Origin: Phenylobacterium sp. CCH9-H3
GTDB lineage: Bacteria; Pseudomonadota; Alphaproteobacteria; Caulobacterales; Caulobacteraceae
DNA: 37,951 nt
Assembly (NCBI RefSeq): GCF_001557235.1
Contig: NZ_LSJI01000044.1
Coordinates: 1 to 37,951, forward strand
Reading direction: 5' to 3'
The position numbers and the translations under genes were made by a program. The notes under the pieces were generated by a model. The model had not been told where the DNA came from and searched no databases. It saw only the letters and a list, made by a program, of their open reading frames with translations. Position 1 is the stretch's first letter. Each line of letters opens with the position of its first letter. Positions 8,038 through 16,730 of this stretch are shown piece after piece.

Positions 8038-8727
8038 ATGACGCAAATTCTCATGCCCAAGGCGACCGCCGTGTGGCTGGTCGACAACACTTCGCTGACC
8101 TTCGATCAGATCGCCGACTTCTGCGAACTGCATCCGCTCGAAGTGAAGGGCATCGCCGACGGCGAGGTGGCCCGCGACATCCGCGGCGCCGACCCGATCG
8201 CCAACGGCCAGCTCAGCCGCGACGAGCTGGATGCGGCCGAGAAGAACGAAAAATACCGGATGAAGCCGCAGAAGAGCCGCCACGCCGAGCTCCTGAAGCC
8301 GGTGAAGAAGGCGCCGCGGTACACGCCGGTCTCGCGCCGCCAGGATCGCCCGGACGCCATCGCCTGGTTCATCCGCAACCACCCGGAAGTGCCCGACAGC
8401 CAGGTCGCCCGCCTGCTCGGCACGACCAAGGCCACCATCGACCAGGTGCGCAACCGCCAGCACTGGAACTCGGCCAACATCAAGCCGGTCGATCCCGTCA
8501 CGCTGGGTCTGGCCACCCAACTCGAGCTGGACGCGGTGGTGAAGAAGGCGGCGGACAAGAAGGCCAAGGACGACGCCCGCCGCGGCATCGTCGAGCCGGA
8601 AGGCGCCACCCTGCGCCCGGCGTCCGACGTCGACCTGATCGACGACGAGCCGGAGGTCGAACGCGAGACCGATCTCGCCAACGTCTTCGCCAGCCGGCCG
8701 GAGCTGGACGAGGACGACGAGGACTAG
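8038..8727 (+). CDS. trcR: DUF1013 protein, cell-cycle transcriptional regulator TrcR family
   Basis: A 229-residue alphaproteobacterial protein of family DUF1013, named TrcR in Caulobacter-type genomes. It opens with MTQILMPKATAVWLVDNTSLTFDQIADFC, where two hydrophobic helices resemble a DNA-binding helix-turn-helix. A second helix-turn-helix-like segment, SQVARLLGTTKATIDQVRNRQHW, lies around residues 121-143. The middle is lysine-rich and the last 25 residues are strongly acidic (ending ELDEDDED). It is thought to act as a transcription regulator; targets cannot be told from this sequence. It stands alone between the protease gene and a repeat cluster, with a hairpin in its likely leader. 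Confidence 0.85.
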   Translation: MTQILMPKATAVWLVDNTSLTFDQIADFCELHPLEVKGIADGEVARDIRGADPIANGQLSRDELDAAEKNEKYRMKPQKSRHAELLKPVKKAPRYTPVSRRQDRPDAIAWFIRNHPEVPDSQVARLLGTTKATIDQVRNRQHWNSANIKPVDPVTLGLATQLELDAVVKKAADKKAKDDARRGIVEPEGATLRPASDVDLIDDEPEVERETDLANVFASRPELDEDDED

Positions 8728-8739
8728 GCTTGAAGCTGT

Positions 8740-8873
8740 CCCTCCCCTTCATGGGGAGGGTGGCTGAAGCGAAGCGACAGCCGGGTGGGGAAGTCACGAC
8801 CAAGCTCAGCGTGTGGTCGCCTATCCCCCACCCTGACGGCTTCGCCGTCTGTCCCTCCCCACAAGGGGGAGGG
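8740..8873. repeat. Composite palindromic intergenic repeat
   Basis: This stretch after trcR consists of nested inverted repeats: hairpin 8740-8760 (CCCTCCCC/GGGGAGGG), hairpin 8835-8849 (GACGGC-TTC-GCCGTC), hairpin 8853-8873 (CCCTCCCC/GGGGAGGG), and GGGTGGGG at about 8784-8791 complementary to CCCCACCC at about 8826-8833. The whole can fold as one cloverleaf-like structure. It resembles dispersed palindromic elements common between genes in related bacteria. A reduced relative occurs at 12883-12904. It could stop transcription from both converging genes. Confidence 0.65.
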
Positions 8874-8878
8874 AAGAT

Positions 8879-9052
8879 TCAGTGCAGCTGGCCGCGGAGA
8901 GTTTCGATCTCTTCCTTCAGCCTGAGCTTCTGTCGCTTGAGTTCCTTGAGTCTGACATCGTCGGCGTAGGGCCTGCGCATCTCGTCCTGGATCGCTTGTT
9001 CCAGGGACTGGTGGCGGGATCCGAGTTCACGGATCCGGGCATCTAGCGCCAT
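8879..9052 (-). CDS. Small DUF465 (YdcH-like) family protein
   Basis: A 57-residue protein starting MALDARIRELGSRHQSLEQAI and continuing with VRLKELKRQKLRLKEEIETLRGQL, the classic DUF465 pattern of two helices with a basic KxxKLxLKEEI motif that forms a helical hairpin or coiled coil. It has no known function. It runs opposite to trcR and is divergent from ubiX. A second DUF465 gene lies at 10242, on the other side of ubiX and the DUF2390 gene, so the two paralogues bracket the pair. Confidence 0.8.
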   Translation of the reverse strand: MALDARIRELGSRHQSLEQAIQDEMRRPYADDVRLKELKRQKLRLKEEIETLRGQLH

Positions 9053-9182
9053 GGCGAAGAGCCTCCTCTCAGTTCGACGGCCCTAGAGTGAACACCCGCT
9101 TCCCGCGGCTGTCAGATCACATATGTTTGCAGTCGCGCGGACGAACCGCGAACGTGCGACGGTTGTTGAGGGACCCCCGCAG

Positions 9183-9782
9183 ATGAAGGGCGACAAGCCG
9201 CGGCTGATCGTGGGGATTTCCGGCGCGTCGGGCGTCGCCTACGGCCTGCGGGCGCTGGACGCCTGCCGCGACCTGGGCATCGAAACGCATCTGGTGATGA
9301 GCCGCTCGTCGGCGCTGACCCTGGCCCAGGAGACCGAGCTGTCGCCGGCCGACGTGCAGGCCCGCGCCGATGTGGTCCACAAGGCCGGGGACGTCGGGGC
9401 CGCCATCGCCTCCGGCTCGTTCCAGACCCTGGGGATGATCGTGGCCCCATGCTCGGTCCGCACCATGAGCGAGGTGGCGACCGGCGTGACCTCGTCCCTG
9501 TTGAGCCGGGCCGCGGACGTGACGCTGAAGGAGCGGCGGCCCCTGGTGCTGATGGTGCGCGAGACGCCGCTGCACCTGGGCCATCTGCGCACCATGGTGC
9601 GGCTGGCGGAGATGGGGGCGGTGATCGCGCCGCCGCTGCCGGCCTTCTACGCCAGGCCCAAGAGTCTGGAAGAGATGGTCGACCAGTCGGTGGGCCGGGC
9701 GCTGGACCTGTTCGGCCTGGACTGGAAACCGGTGAAACGCTGGGGCGAGGACATCGCCACCATCCGCGGCAGGGACGATTGA
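9183..9782 (+). CDS. ubiX: Flavin prenyltransferase UbiX
   Basis: UbiX attaches a dimethylallyl group to FMN, making the prenylated cofactor used by the decarboxylase UbiD in ubiquinone synthesis. The 199-residue product has the FMN-binding start LIVGISGASGVAYG (residues 8-21), the block APCSVRTMSEVATGVTSSLLSRAADV, and the conserved VRETPLHLGHLRTM. The frame also offers an ATG at 9123, but the extra 20 residues are not UbiX-like, and 9183 gives the normal length with GAGGG about 10 bases upstream. The next gene starts two bases after its stop, so they form an operon. No ubiD is in the window. Confidence 0.95.
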   Translation: MKGDKPRLIVGISGASGVAYGLRALDACRDLGIETHLVMSRSSALTLAQETELSPADVQARADVVHKAGDVGAAIASGSFQTLGMIVAPCSVRTMSEVATGVTSSLLSRAADVTLKERRPLVLMVRETPLHLGHLRTMVRLAEMGAVIAPPLPAFYARPKSLEEMVDQSVGRALDLFGLDWKPVKRWGEDIATIRGRDD

Positions 9783-9784
9783 GC

Positions 9785-10228
9785 ATGGCCATCTGGGCCT
9801 GGGCGCTGGAGGCCTATGCGCGGCCGGGCGTGCCAGAGGCGTGCCTGCGGCTGCAGGACGAATACGGCCAGAACACCTCCCTGCTGCTGTGGGCCGTTCG
9901 CGCCGAGGCCAAGGATCCCGAACTGCTGGCGCGGGCGGCGGCGTGCGCCCGCGCGTGGGACCGCGCGGCGTTGGTTCCGCTGCGCGAGGTGCGCCGCGGG
10001 CTGAAGGCGCCGTTGCCGCCCGTGGGCGACGAGGCGCGCCTGGCGTTCCGGGAGGAGGTCAAGGCGCTGGAACTGGCGGCCGAGCGCCTGCTGCTGGAGA
10101 CCCTGGACGGTCTGTCGCACGGCGGCGGGGGCGCCCATGCGCTCGAAGCTCTGGAAGCGGCGTCCAAGGCGTGGGACAAGCCCGCGCCCGCAGGCGCCCT
10201 GGCTGAACTGGCCGCCGCCCTGGGGTAG
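9785..10228 (+). CDS. DUF2390 (TIGR02444) family protein
   Basis: A 147-residue protein matching the TIGR02444/DUF2390 family by its N-terminus, WAWALEAYARPGVPEACLRLQDEYGQNTSLLLW (residues 4-36). The remainder is alanine- and leucine-rich and predicted helical, with no membrane segment or signal peptide. The family has no established function. It starts two bases after ubiX and precedes a DUF465 gene by 13 bases, so all three are probably cotranscribed. A link to ubiquinone metabolism is suggested only by this adjacency. Confidence 0.8.
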   Translation: MAIWAWALEAYARPGVPEACLRLQDEYGQNTSLLLWAVRAEAKDPELLARAAACARAWDRAALVPLREVRRGLKAPLPPVGDEARLAFREEVKALELAAERLLLETLDGLSHGGGGAHALEALEAASKAWDKPAPAGALAELAAALG

Positions 10229-10241
10229 AGTGTCGGGGCCG

Positions 10242-10457
10242 ATGATCGATTATTCCAACTTCACCGACGAGGCCCTGGAGGCCCGGCTCGCCGAGGTGCG
10301 TCAGGACCACGCCGACCTGGACGCCGCCATCCAGGCGCTCAGCAACACCACCGTGCCCGACCTGATCGTCATCGGCCGGCTGAAGCGCAAGAAGCTGGCG
10401 CTGAAGGACGAGATCGCCAGGATCGAGGACTTCCTCAACCCCGACATCATCGCCTGA
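10242..10457 (+). CDS. Small DUF465 (YdcH-like) family protein
   Basis: A 71-residue DUF465 protein: LEARLAEVRQDHADLDAAIQAL, then VIGRLKRKKLALKDEIARIEDFL, with the family's basic RLKRKKLALKDEI signature. It is probably a helical hairpin. It is the last gene of the ubiX/DUF2390/DUF465 group and ends two bases before the converging diguanylate cyclase gene. The frame is open upstream to 10137 but there overlaps the DUF2390 gene; the start at 10242 gives the usual family N-terminus. Confidence 0.85.
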   Translation: MIDYSNFTDEALEARLAEVRQDHADLDAAIQALSNTTVPDLIVIGRLKRKKLALKDEIARIEDFLNPDIIA

Positions 10458-10459
10458 CG

Positions 10460-11176
10460 TCAGCCGGCCTTGCGCTGGCGCTTGGCGTCGAACATGGCCG
10501 CGTCCGCCTGGGCGATGAGCGATTCCGGGTCGATCTCCGGCCCGATCTCGCGGACGCCATAGCTCACCCGCAGCCGGGCCTCAGCGGCGCCGGGCAGGCG
10601 AAGATCCTGTTCGATGGCATGGGCGAGGGCGCCGGCGCGCGCCTCCGCGGCGGCCTGGTCCGCGGGCATCAGCACCACCGCGAACTCGTCGCCCCCCATC
10701 CGGCCCACCACGTCGCTCTCGCGCACATTGGCCACCAACCGCTCGGCCACCGCATGCAGGGCCGCGTCGCCGGCCGAATGACCCAGACGATCATTCAGCG
10801 CCTTGAACCCGTCGAGATCGAAATAGACCAGGCTCAGCGGAAAACCATGGCGCTGGGCGAACGTCCGGGCGCGGCCCAGCTCGCGCAGGAAGGCGCGGCG
10901 GTTCAGGAGCGGGGTCAGGGGGTCGCGGTCGGCCAGCCCCTCGGCCTCCTCGAGCCGCGCCTTCAGCCGGTCGACCTCGGCCTTCAACTCGTCGAGCTCG
11001 CCCAGCAGGCTCTGGATCGCAGCCTGGACCGCCGGTGTCATCTCGGCGCGCGTGACGCCCATGAAGGTGGCGCGATCGGTTCGTTGGGGCGCGGCCGGTC
11101 CGCCGGCCGGTGCGGGCGCGCCGCCGCCGCGGCGCGTGGCCGCCATGGGTTCGCTGCGAGCGCCGCCGACCTTCAT
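10460..11176 (-). CDS. GGDEF-domain diguanylate cyclase with N-terminal coiled coil
   Basis: Makes the second messenger cyclic di-GMP from two GTP. The C-terminal GGDEF domain begins at DRDPLTPLLNRRAFLREL, has YFDLDGFKALNDRLGHSAGD and an intact GGDEF signature. RESD lies exactly five residues before GGDEF, matching the inhibitory I-site (RxxD) that gives product feedback. Before the domain, LLGELDELKAEVDRLKARLEEAEGL is a heptad-like coiled coil, likely for the dimerisation cyclases need. The N-terminus is a low-complexity Ala/Gly/Pro stretch; there is no membrane segment, so it is probably cytoplasmic. Starts are possible at 11212 (GTG), 11182 and 11176; 11176 is preferred for a GGGG six bases upstream. 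The gene is divergent from purE. Confidence 0.92.
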   Translation of the reverse strand: MKVGGARSEPMAATRRGGGAPAPAGGPAAPQRTDRATFMGVTRAEMTPAVQAAIQSLLGELDELKAEVDRLKARLEEAEGLADRDPLTPLLNRRAFLRELGRARTFAQRHGFPLSLVYFDLDGFKALNDRLGHSAGDAALHAVAERLVANVRESDVVGRMGGDEFAVVLMPADQAAAEARAGALAHAIEQDLRLPGAAEARLRVSYGVREIGPEIDPESLIAQADAAMFDAKRQRKAG

Positions 11177-11307
11177 CGTCATCCCCGAATGGTTAACGCC
11201 ATTCGACGTCACCGCGGTTAAGGGATTCTAACCGTCGCGAGTTGTGCAGGCAAAGGCGGCGCCTATACTCCGCCGCCTTTCGGGGACGCCTTGGGATTCC
11301 ACGCATT

Positions 11308-11787
11308 ATGAGCGCGCCTGTCGCCATCATCATGGGCAGCCGGTCGGACTGGCCCGTGCTGCGCCACGCCGCCGAGATGCTGGAGGGGCTGGGCGTCGCC
11401 TACGAGGCCCGGGTGGTCTCGGCTCACCGCACGCCCCAGCGGATGTACGACTTCGCCCGCGGGGCCAAGGCCGAAGGCTTCAAGGTGATCATCGCCGGCG
11501 CCGGCGGCGCGGCGCACCTGCCCGGAATGACCGCCTCTTTGACCGACCTGCCCGTGTTGGGCGTTCCTGTGGAGTCGAAGGCGCTGAAGGGCATGGACAG
11601 CCTGCTGTCCATCGTCCAGATGCCCGGCGGCATTCCCGTGGGGACGCTGGCCATCGGTGAGGCGGGCGCCAAGAACGCCGGCCTGCTGGCGGCCAGGATC
11701 CTGGCCCTGTCGGACGCCGACCTGGCGAACCGCGTCAGCGCCTTCGCCGAACAACAGACCGCGAGCGTTTCCGAGGCGGTCGAGTAG
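11308..11787 (+). CDS. purE: N5-carboxyaminoimidazole ribonucleotide mutase PurE
   Basis: Class I PurE, which moves the carboxyl group of N5-CAIR to give CAIR in purine synthesis. The 159-residue product shows [12 protein letters not shown] (residues 7-18), SAHRTPQRM with the catalytic His40, the loop [12 protein letters not shown], and [27 protein letters not shown]. The frame is open upstream to 11242, but those residues are not family-like; the ATG at 11308 gives the standard start. purK follows after 11 bases, so they form an operon. The promoter must lie in the space shared with the divergent diguanylate cyclase gene. Confidence 0.97.
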   Translation: MSAPVAIIMGSRSDWPVLRHAAEMLEGLGVAYEARVVSAHRTPQRMYDFARGAKAEGFKVIIAGAGGAAHLPGMTASLTDLPVLGVPVESKALKGMDSLLSIVQMPGGIPVGTLAIGEAGAKNAGLLAARILALSDADLANRVSAFAEQQTASVSEAVE

Positions 11788-11798
11788 AGCAGAGACAG

Positions 11799-12878
11799 AT
11801 GGCCACGCTTCCGCTTCCCCCCGGCTCCACCCTCGGCATCCTGGGGGGCGGGCAGCTCGGCCGCATGCTGGCGCTGGCCGCGGCGCGCCTGGGCTTCGAC
11901 GTGGCCGTGCTGGAGCGCGACGCCGACAGCCCCGCCGGCCGGGTGGCGGCCCATACGATCGTCGGCGCCTACGACGATCCGGCGGCGCTCGAGCAACTGG
12001 CGGCGCTGGCCCAGGTGGTGACGTTCGAGTTCGAGAACGTGCCCGCCGACTCGGTGCTCAAGCTCCAGTCCCTGGGCGTGGAGGTGGCGCCCGGGCCCGA
12101 AGCCCTGGCCGTGGCCCAGGACCGCATCGCCGAGAAGCAGTTCCTCAACGCCAGCGGCGCGCCGACCGTGGCGTTCTCGTCCGCCGACACGGCGGAGGAG
12201 GCCGTGGCCGCCACCGCCGCCATGGGCGCGCCGGTGCTGATGAAGACCCGCCGCGAAGGCTACGACGGCAAGGGGCAGCGTTGGGTCGAGCACGCCGCGG
12301 ACGCCGCCGCCGCCTTCACCGAACTGGGCGGGGTTCCAGTCATCCTGGAGGCGCCGGCCGACTTCGTCCGCGAGCTGTCGATCATCGCCGCGCGGGGGCG
12401 CGACGGCGCGACGGCGGTCTATCCCCTGGCCGAGAACCATCACGAGGGCGGCATCCTGCGCCGCAGCCTGGCGCCCGCCCAGGTGAGCGAAGACCTGGCC
12501 TTCCAGGCCGAGAAGATCGCCGCCCGCATCCTCAAGGGCCTGAACTACGTCGGCGTGGTGGGGATCGAGCTGTTCGAGCTGAAGGACGGCACGCTGCTGG
12601 TCAACGAGATCGCGCCGCGGGTGCACAACACCGGACACTGGACCCAGGACGGCTGCGCGGCGGACCAGTTCGAGCAGCACATCCGCGCCGTGGCCGGCTG
12701 GCCCCTGGCGCCCACCGTCCCGCATGCCCGCGTCGAGATGCTGAACCTGCTGGGCGACGAGGCCGACGCGTGGAGCAAGCTGGCCCACGAGCCGGACACC
12801 CGCATCCACCTCTACGGCAAGCGCGATCCGAAGCCCGGCCGCAAGATGGGCCACGTGAACAAGCTCAAGGCGCTGTGA
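11799..12878 (+). CDS. purK: N5-carboxyaminoimidazole ribonucleotide synthetase PurK
   Basis: ATP-grasp enzyme that carboxylates AIR with bicarbonate and ATP to N5-CAIR, the substrate of PurE encoded just upstream. The 359-residue product has the N-terminal GILGGGQLGRMLALAAARLGFDVAVL, the ATP-grasp lysine region PVLMKTRREGYDGKGQ, the signature ELSIIAARGRDG, and the C-terminal VNEIAPRVHNTGHWTQDGC that binds metal and substrate. Length and order are normal. It ends the operon and is followed by a hairpin. Confidence 0.97.
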   Translation: MATLPLPPGSTLGILGGGQLGRMLALAAARLGFDVAVLERDADSPAGRVAAHTIVGAYDDPAALEQLAALAQVVTFEFENVPADSVLKLQSLGVEVAPGPEALAVAQDRIAEKQFLNASGAPTVAFSSADTAEEAVAATAAMGAPVLMKTRREGYDGKGQRWVEHAADAAAAFTELGGVPVILEAPADFVRELSIIAARGRDGATAVYPLAENHHEGGILRRSLAPAQVSEDLAFQAEKIAARILKGLNYVGVVGIELFELKDGTLLVNEIAPRVHNTGHWTQDGCAADQFEQHIRAVAGWPLAPTVPHARVEMLNLLGDEADAWSKLAHEPDTRIHLYGKRDPKPGRKMGHVNKLKAL

Positions 12879-12882
12879 GCCG

Positions 12883-12904
12883 TCCCTCCCTTGAAGGGGA
12901 GGGA
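12883..12904. terminator. Hairpin after purK
   Basis: An 8-bp stem TCCCTCCC/GGGAGGGA with a 6-base loop begins five bases after the purK stop. It is like the outer arms of the repeat at 8740-8873, so it may be a minimal copy of that element used as a terminator. Confidence 0.5.
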
Positions 12905-12909
12905 TGAGA

Positions 12910-12927
12910 TGTAAGGTTGACCTTACA
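12910..12927. promoter_or_regulatory. Perfect inverted repeat, putative operator 1 of the membrane protein/XRE operon
   Basis: TGTAAGGT-TG-ACCTTACA is a perfect 8+8 inverted repeat around a two-base centre. It lies 46 bases before the membrane-protein start and shares the core AGGTTGACCT with the second repeat at 12936-12955. The core includes TTGAC, a possible -35 element, so a bound repressor could block the promoter. Confidence 0.65.
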
Positions 12928-12935
12928 CGTGCTCC

Positions 12936-12955
12936 ATGTCAGGTTGACCTGACAT
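12936..12955. promoter_or_regulatory. Perfect inverted repeat, putative operator 2 of the membrane protein/XRE operon
   Basis: Perfect 9+9 inverted repeat (ATGTCAGGT and its complement) around TG, with the same AGGTTGACCT core as operator 1. The two centres are 27 bases apart. It ends just before the AAGGAG ribosome-binding site at 12958-12963. The likely binder is the small XRE protein encoded as the second gene of the operon. Confidence 0.65.
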
Positions 12956-12972
12956 TCAAGGAGCGCGCCGTC

Positions 12973-13359
12973 ATGGCCATGGACATCGCCCACCGCCGCT
13001 ACGTGACCCGGACCATCGCCTTCATGGTCCCGTACGTGGCCATCAACGTCGCGGCGATAGGCGGCGCATTCGACGATCGCAGCGCGCCGGGGTCCTGGCT
13101 GTTGGGTCTCGCCGTGGCGGCTCCGGTGGTGGGCCAGCTCTGGGCGACGCTGGCTCTGATGCACGACGCGGACGAGTTCGTCCGGGCCTTGACCGCCAAG
13201 CGGTTCATCCTGGCCTCGGGCGCGGCAATGGCGATCTTCACCGCCTGGGGGTTCGTGGAAGAGTACGCCCGCGCGCCGCACGTGCCGGGCTATGCGATCT
13301 ACATGCTCTTCTGGCTCTGCTACGGCCTGATCTCGCCCTTCGTGCGGACCACCCGGTGA
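12973..13359 (+). CDS. Small four-helix membrane protein, first gene of an XRE operon
   Basis: A 128-residue integral membrane protein with about four hydrophobic segments: roughly residues 14-31, 42-63, 76-93 and 104-121. There is no signal peptide cleavage site and no catalytic motif. AAGGAG nine bases before the ATG at 12973 fixes the start; the upstream frame crosses the operators. Its stop overlaps the GTG start of the XRE regulator (GTGA), so the two are translationally coupled. Pairs of a small membrane protein and a short XRE repressor are widespread, but their role is not known to me. Autoregulation by the regulator is inferred from the twin repeats upstream. Confidence 0.75.
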   Translation: MAMDIAHRRYVTRTIAFMVPYVAINVAAIGGAFDDRSAPGSWLLGLAVAAPVVGQLWATLALMHDADEFVRALTAKRFILASGAAMAIFTAWGFVEEYARAPHVPGYAIYMLFWLCYGLISPFVRTTR

Positions 13360-13553
13360 GGAACCGGCTGAAGGAGCTGCGGGCCGCCCGGGGCTGGACC
13401 CAGGCCGACCTCGGCGACCGGCTGGGCGTCTCGCGCCAGGCGATCATCGCCATCGAGAGCGACAAGCACGACCCCTCGCTGGACCTGGCCTACAGGATCG
13501 CGGCGCTGTTCGGCGAGCCGGTGGAGGCGATCTTCGCCAACCCTCACGCCTGA
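13356..13553 (+). CDS. Short XRE-family helix-turn-helix regulator
   Basis: A 65-residue Cro/CI-type regulator that is almost only the DNA-binding domain: RNRLKELRAARGWTQADLGDRLGVSRQAIIAIESDKHDPSLDLAYRIAALFGEPVEAIF. The helix-turn-helix spans about residues 15-35, and the ending is typical of the short YozG-like group. It starts with GTG in a GTGA overlap with the membrane protein gene. It probably binds the two AGGTTGACCT inverted repeats upstream of the operon. Its last 10 bases overlap the end of the converging coq9 gene. Confidence 0.9.
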   Translation: MRNRLKELRAARGWTQADLGDRLGVSRQAIIAIESDKHDPSLDLAYRIAALFGEPVEAIFANPHA

Positions 13554-14239
13554 GGCGGCGCGCTCCCGTACCGAGCCCGGGCGAGGGTCTCGGCGGCCTG
13601 GTTCAGCCAGCGGCTGGGGCGGAACGTGGTGGTCGCCTTCCACTTTTCGAAGCGCATGACGTCGTCGATGCGGCGGTCGACGAATTCGAGCGCGGCCTTC
13701 CGGCCGGCCGTCATGCGGATGGTCATGGCGCCGGTCAGGATTCCCGCCAGGATCGCGCGCTTGGAATAGTGGTTCTCGTCCGTGGCCTCGTCGCCGGCCC
13801 AGCGCCAGAGGACATCGGCGCTCTCCCAGGCCAGGCGCGAGCCCAAGGCCAGGTTCTGCGGCAGGGCCAGGAAGCCCATCCAGCGGCGCAGGGCCGGCTC
13901 GTCCTGGGCCGAGGCGTCGAGGCGCGCCTCCACGGCCCGGCGGATCCGCTCGCGGATCTTCAGGTTCGAGGGATGCACTTCGGCCAGGGTCCCCAGGGCG
14001 CGGGCGTCGTGCCGGCGCGACAGCAGGGCGGCGAGGTCGGCCGGCCCGTGCGGGATCAGGAGTTCGGTCTCACCGGCCGACATGCCCTGCGCCTTGCCGG
14101 CGAGTACGGCGGTGCGCCGTGTCCAGCCGTGGACGGGCGCCAGTTTCAGCGTTTCGTCGAGGAGCGCCTGTTCGGCGGCTGCGGCCCAGTCCTGTGCGGC
14201 GGTGGTCATGGTTGCTTTGTAAGGCGAACGCGTGGACAT
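13544..14239 (-). CDS. coq9: COQ9 family protein (ubiquinone biosynthesis accessory factor)
   Basis: A 231-residue COQ9 homologue. In eukaryotes COQ9 is a lipid-binding TetR-fold protein that presents substrate to the COQ7 hydroxylase in ubiquinone synthesis; alphaproteobacterial relatives are thought to have a similar role. The family region GWTRRTAVLAGKAQGMS near the N-terminus and WAGDEATDENHYSKRAILAGILTGAMTIRM near the middle-to-end are characteristic, and an amphipathic C-terminal helix follows. Starts at 14239 and 14209 are both possible; 14239 has AAGGCGG upstream. With ubiX at 9183 it is the second ubiquinone gene in the window, though they are not in one operon. Confidence 0.88.
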   Translation of the reverse strand: MSTRSPYKATMTTAAQDWAAAAEQALLDETLKLAPVHGWTRRTAVLAGKAQGMSAGETELLIPHGPADLAALLSRRHDARALGTLAEVHPSNLKIRERIRRAVEARLDASAQDEPALRRWMGFLALPQNLALGSRLAWESADVLWRWAGDEATDENHYSKRAILAGILTGAMTIRMTAGRKAALEFVDRRIDDVMRFEKWKATTTFRPSRWLNQAAETLARARYGSAPPQA

Positions 14240-14273
14240 CGCATCCGCCTTCTGCTAATTGCCCGCGCTCAAA

Positions 14274-14295
14274 CCCGAAGGGTCACACCTTCGGG
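14274..14295. promoter_or_regulatory. Hairpin between coq9 and rpsU
   Basis: A perfect 8-bp stem (CCCGAAGG/CCTTCGGG) with a 6-base loop lies in the 129-base space between the divergent coq9 and rpsU genes. A T5 run follows seven bases later, too far for a classic terminator. It may be part of the rpsU leader. Confidence 0.3.
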
Positions 14296-14368
14296 CGATC
14301 CATTTTTGCACGCTCGCCGCCTTTTGCCGGTCGAGGCGGGCGGCTAGCGTTACGCAGGAGAGGTTCCT

Positions 14369-14602
14369 CTGGTTCAGATTTTCGTCCGCGACAACAACGT
14401 CGATCAGGCCCTGAAGGCGCTGAAGAAGAAGATGCAGCGCGAAGGCTCGTTCCGCGAAATGAAGCGGCACGTCCACTACGAGAAGCCCTCGGAAAAGCGC
14501 GCCCGCCAGAAGGCGGAAGCCGTGCGCCGCGCCCGCAAGCTGGCCCGCAAGCGCGCCCAACGCGAAGGCCTGATCGCCGCGCCGAAGAAGCCGACGCGCT
14601 GA
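14369..14602 (+). CDS. rpsU: 30S ribosomal protein S21 (CTG start codon)
   Basis: A 77-residue S21: after the initiator it reads [20 protein letters not shown], then the basic C-terminal region [25 protein letters not shown]21 sits in the small ribosomal subunit near the anti-Shine-Dalgarno region. The conserved N-terminus can only begin at the CTG at 14369: an in-frame TAG lies at 14345-14347, and there is no ATG, GTG or TTG between. AGGAG at 14356-14360 is spaced eight bases from the CTG, as in a strong ribosome-binding site. The first internal ATG (codon 22) would remove the conserved N-terminus. A clear terminator follows. Confidence 0.93.
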   Translation: MVQIFVRDNNVDQALKALKKKMQREGSFREMKRHVHYEKPSEKRARQKAEAVRRARKLARKRAQREGLIAAPKKPTR

Positions 14603-14644
14603 TTTGATCCAGGTCTAAAACCTGGCACGAATGATGCTTATTTG

Positions 14645-14674
14645 AAGGGCTGCGCCACCGGCGCGGCCCTTTTT
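14645..14674 (+). terminator. Rho-independent terminator of rpsU
   Basis: A 12-bp stem (AAGGGC-T-GCGCC against GGCGC-G-GCCCTT, one U-G pair) with loop ACC runs into a five-base T tract. This is the most typical intrinsic terminator in the window. A smaller 6-bp hairpin (CCAGGT/ACCTGG, 14609-14625) precedes it. Confidence 0.85.
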
Positions 14675-14790
14675 GCGTATACGGCTAAGGCGCGATGTAC
14701 GGTCGCGGGCGGCCGGCGTTTAATGGTCTATCACCGGTCGGCGTCCTATCTTGTGGGCCTGACCGCCGCTTTCGAGGGATCTGTCCTCAT

Positions 14791-16677
<1,887 letters not shown>

Positions 16678-16730
16678 CCCCAAACCGCCCTTTCCTTCCG
16701 TCTCGGAGGGGAACGGCGCCGGTCGGGCCT

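Noticed and set aside
12973..13553. Toxin-antitoxin module
   Set aside because: The membrane protein has four helices and is longer than typical membrane toxins, and the XRE protein is a lone DNA-binding domain without an antitoxin tail; a regulatory pair fits better.
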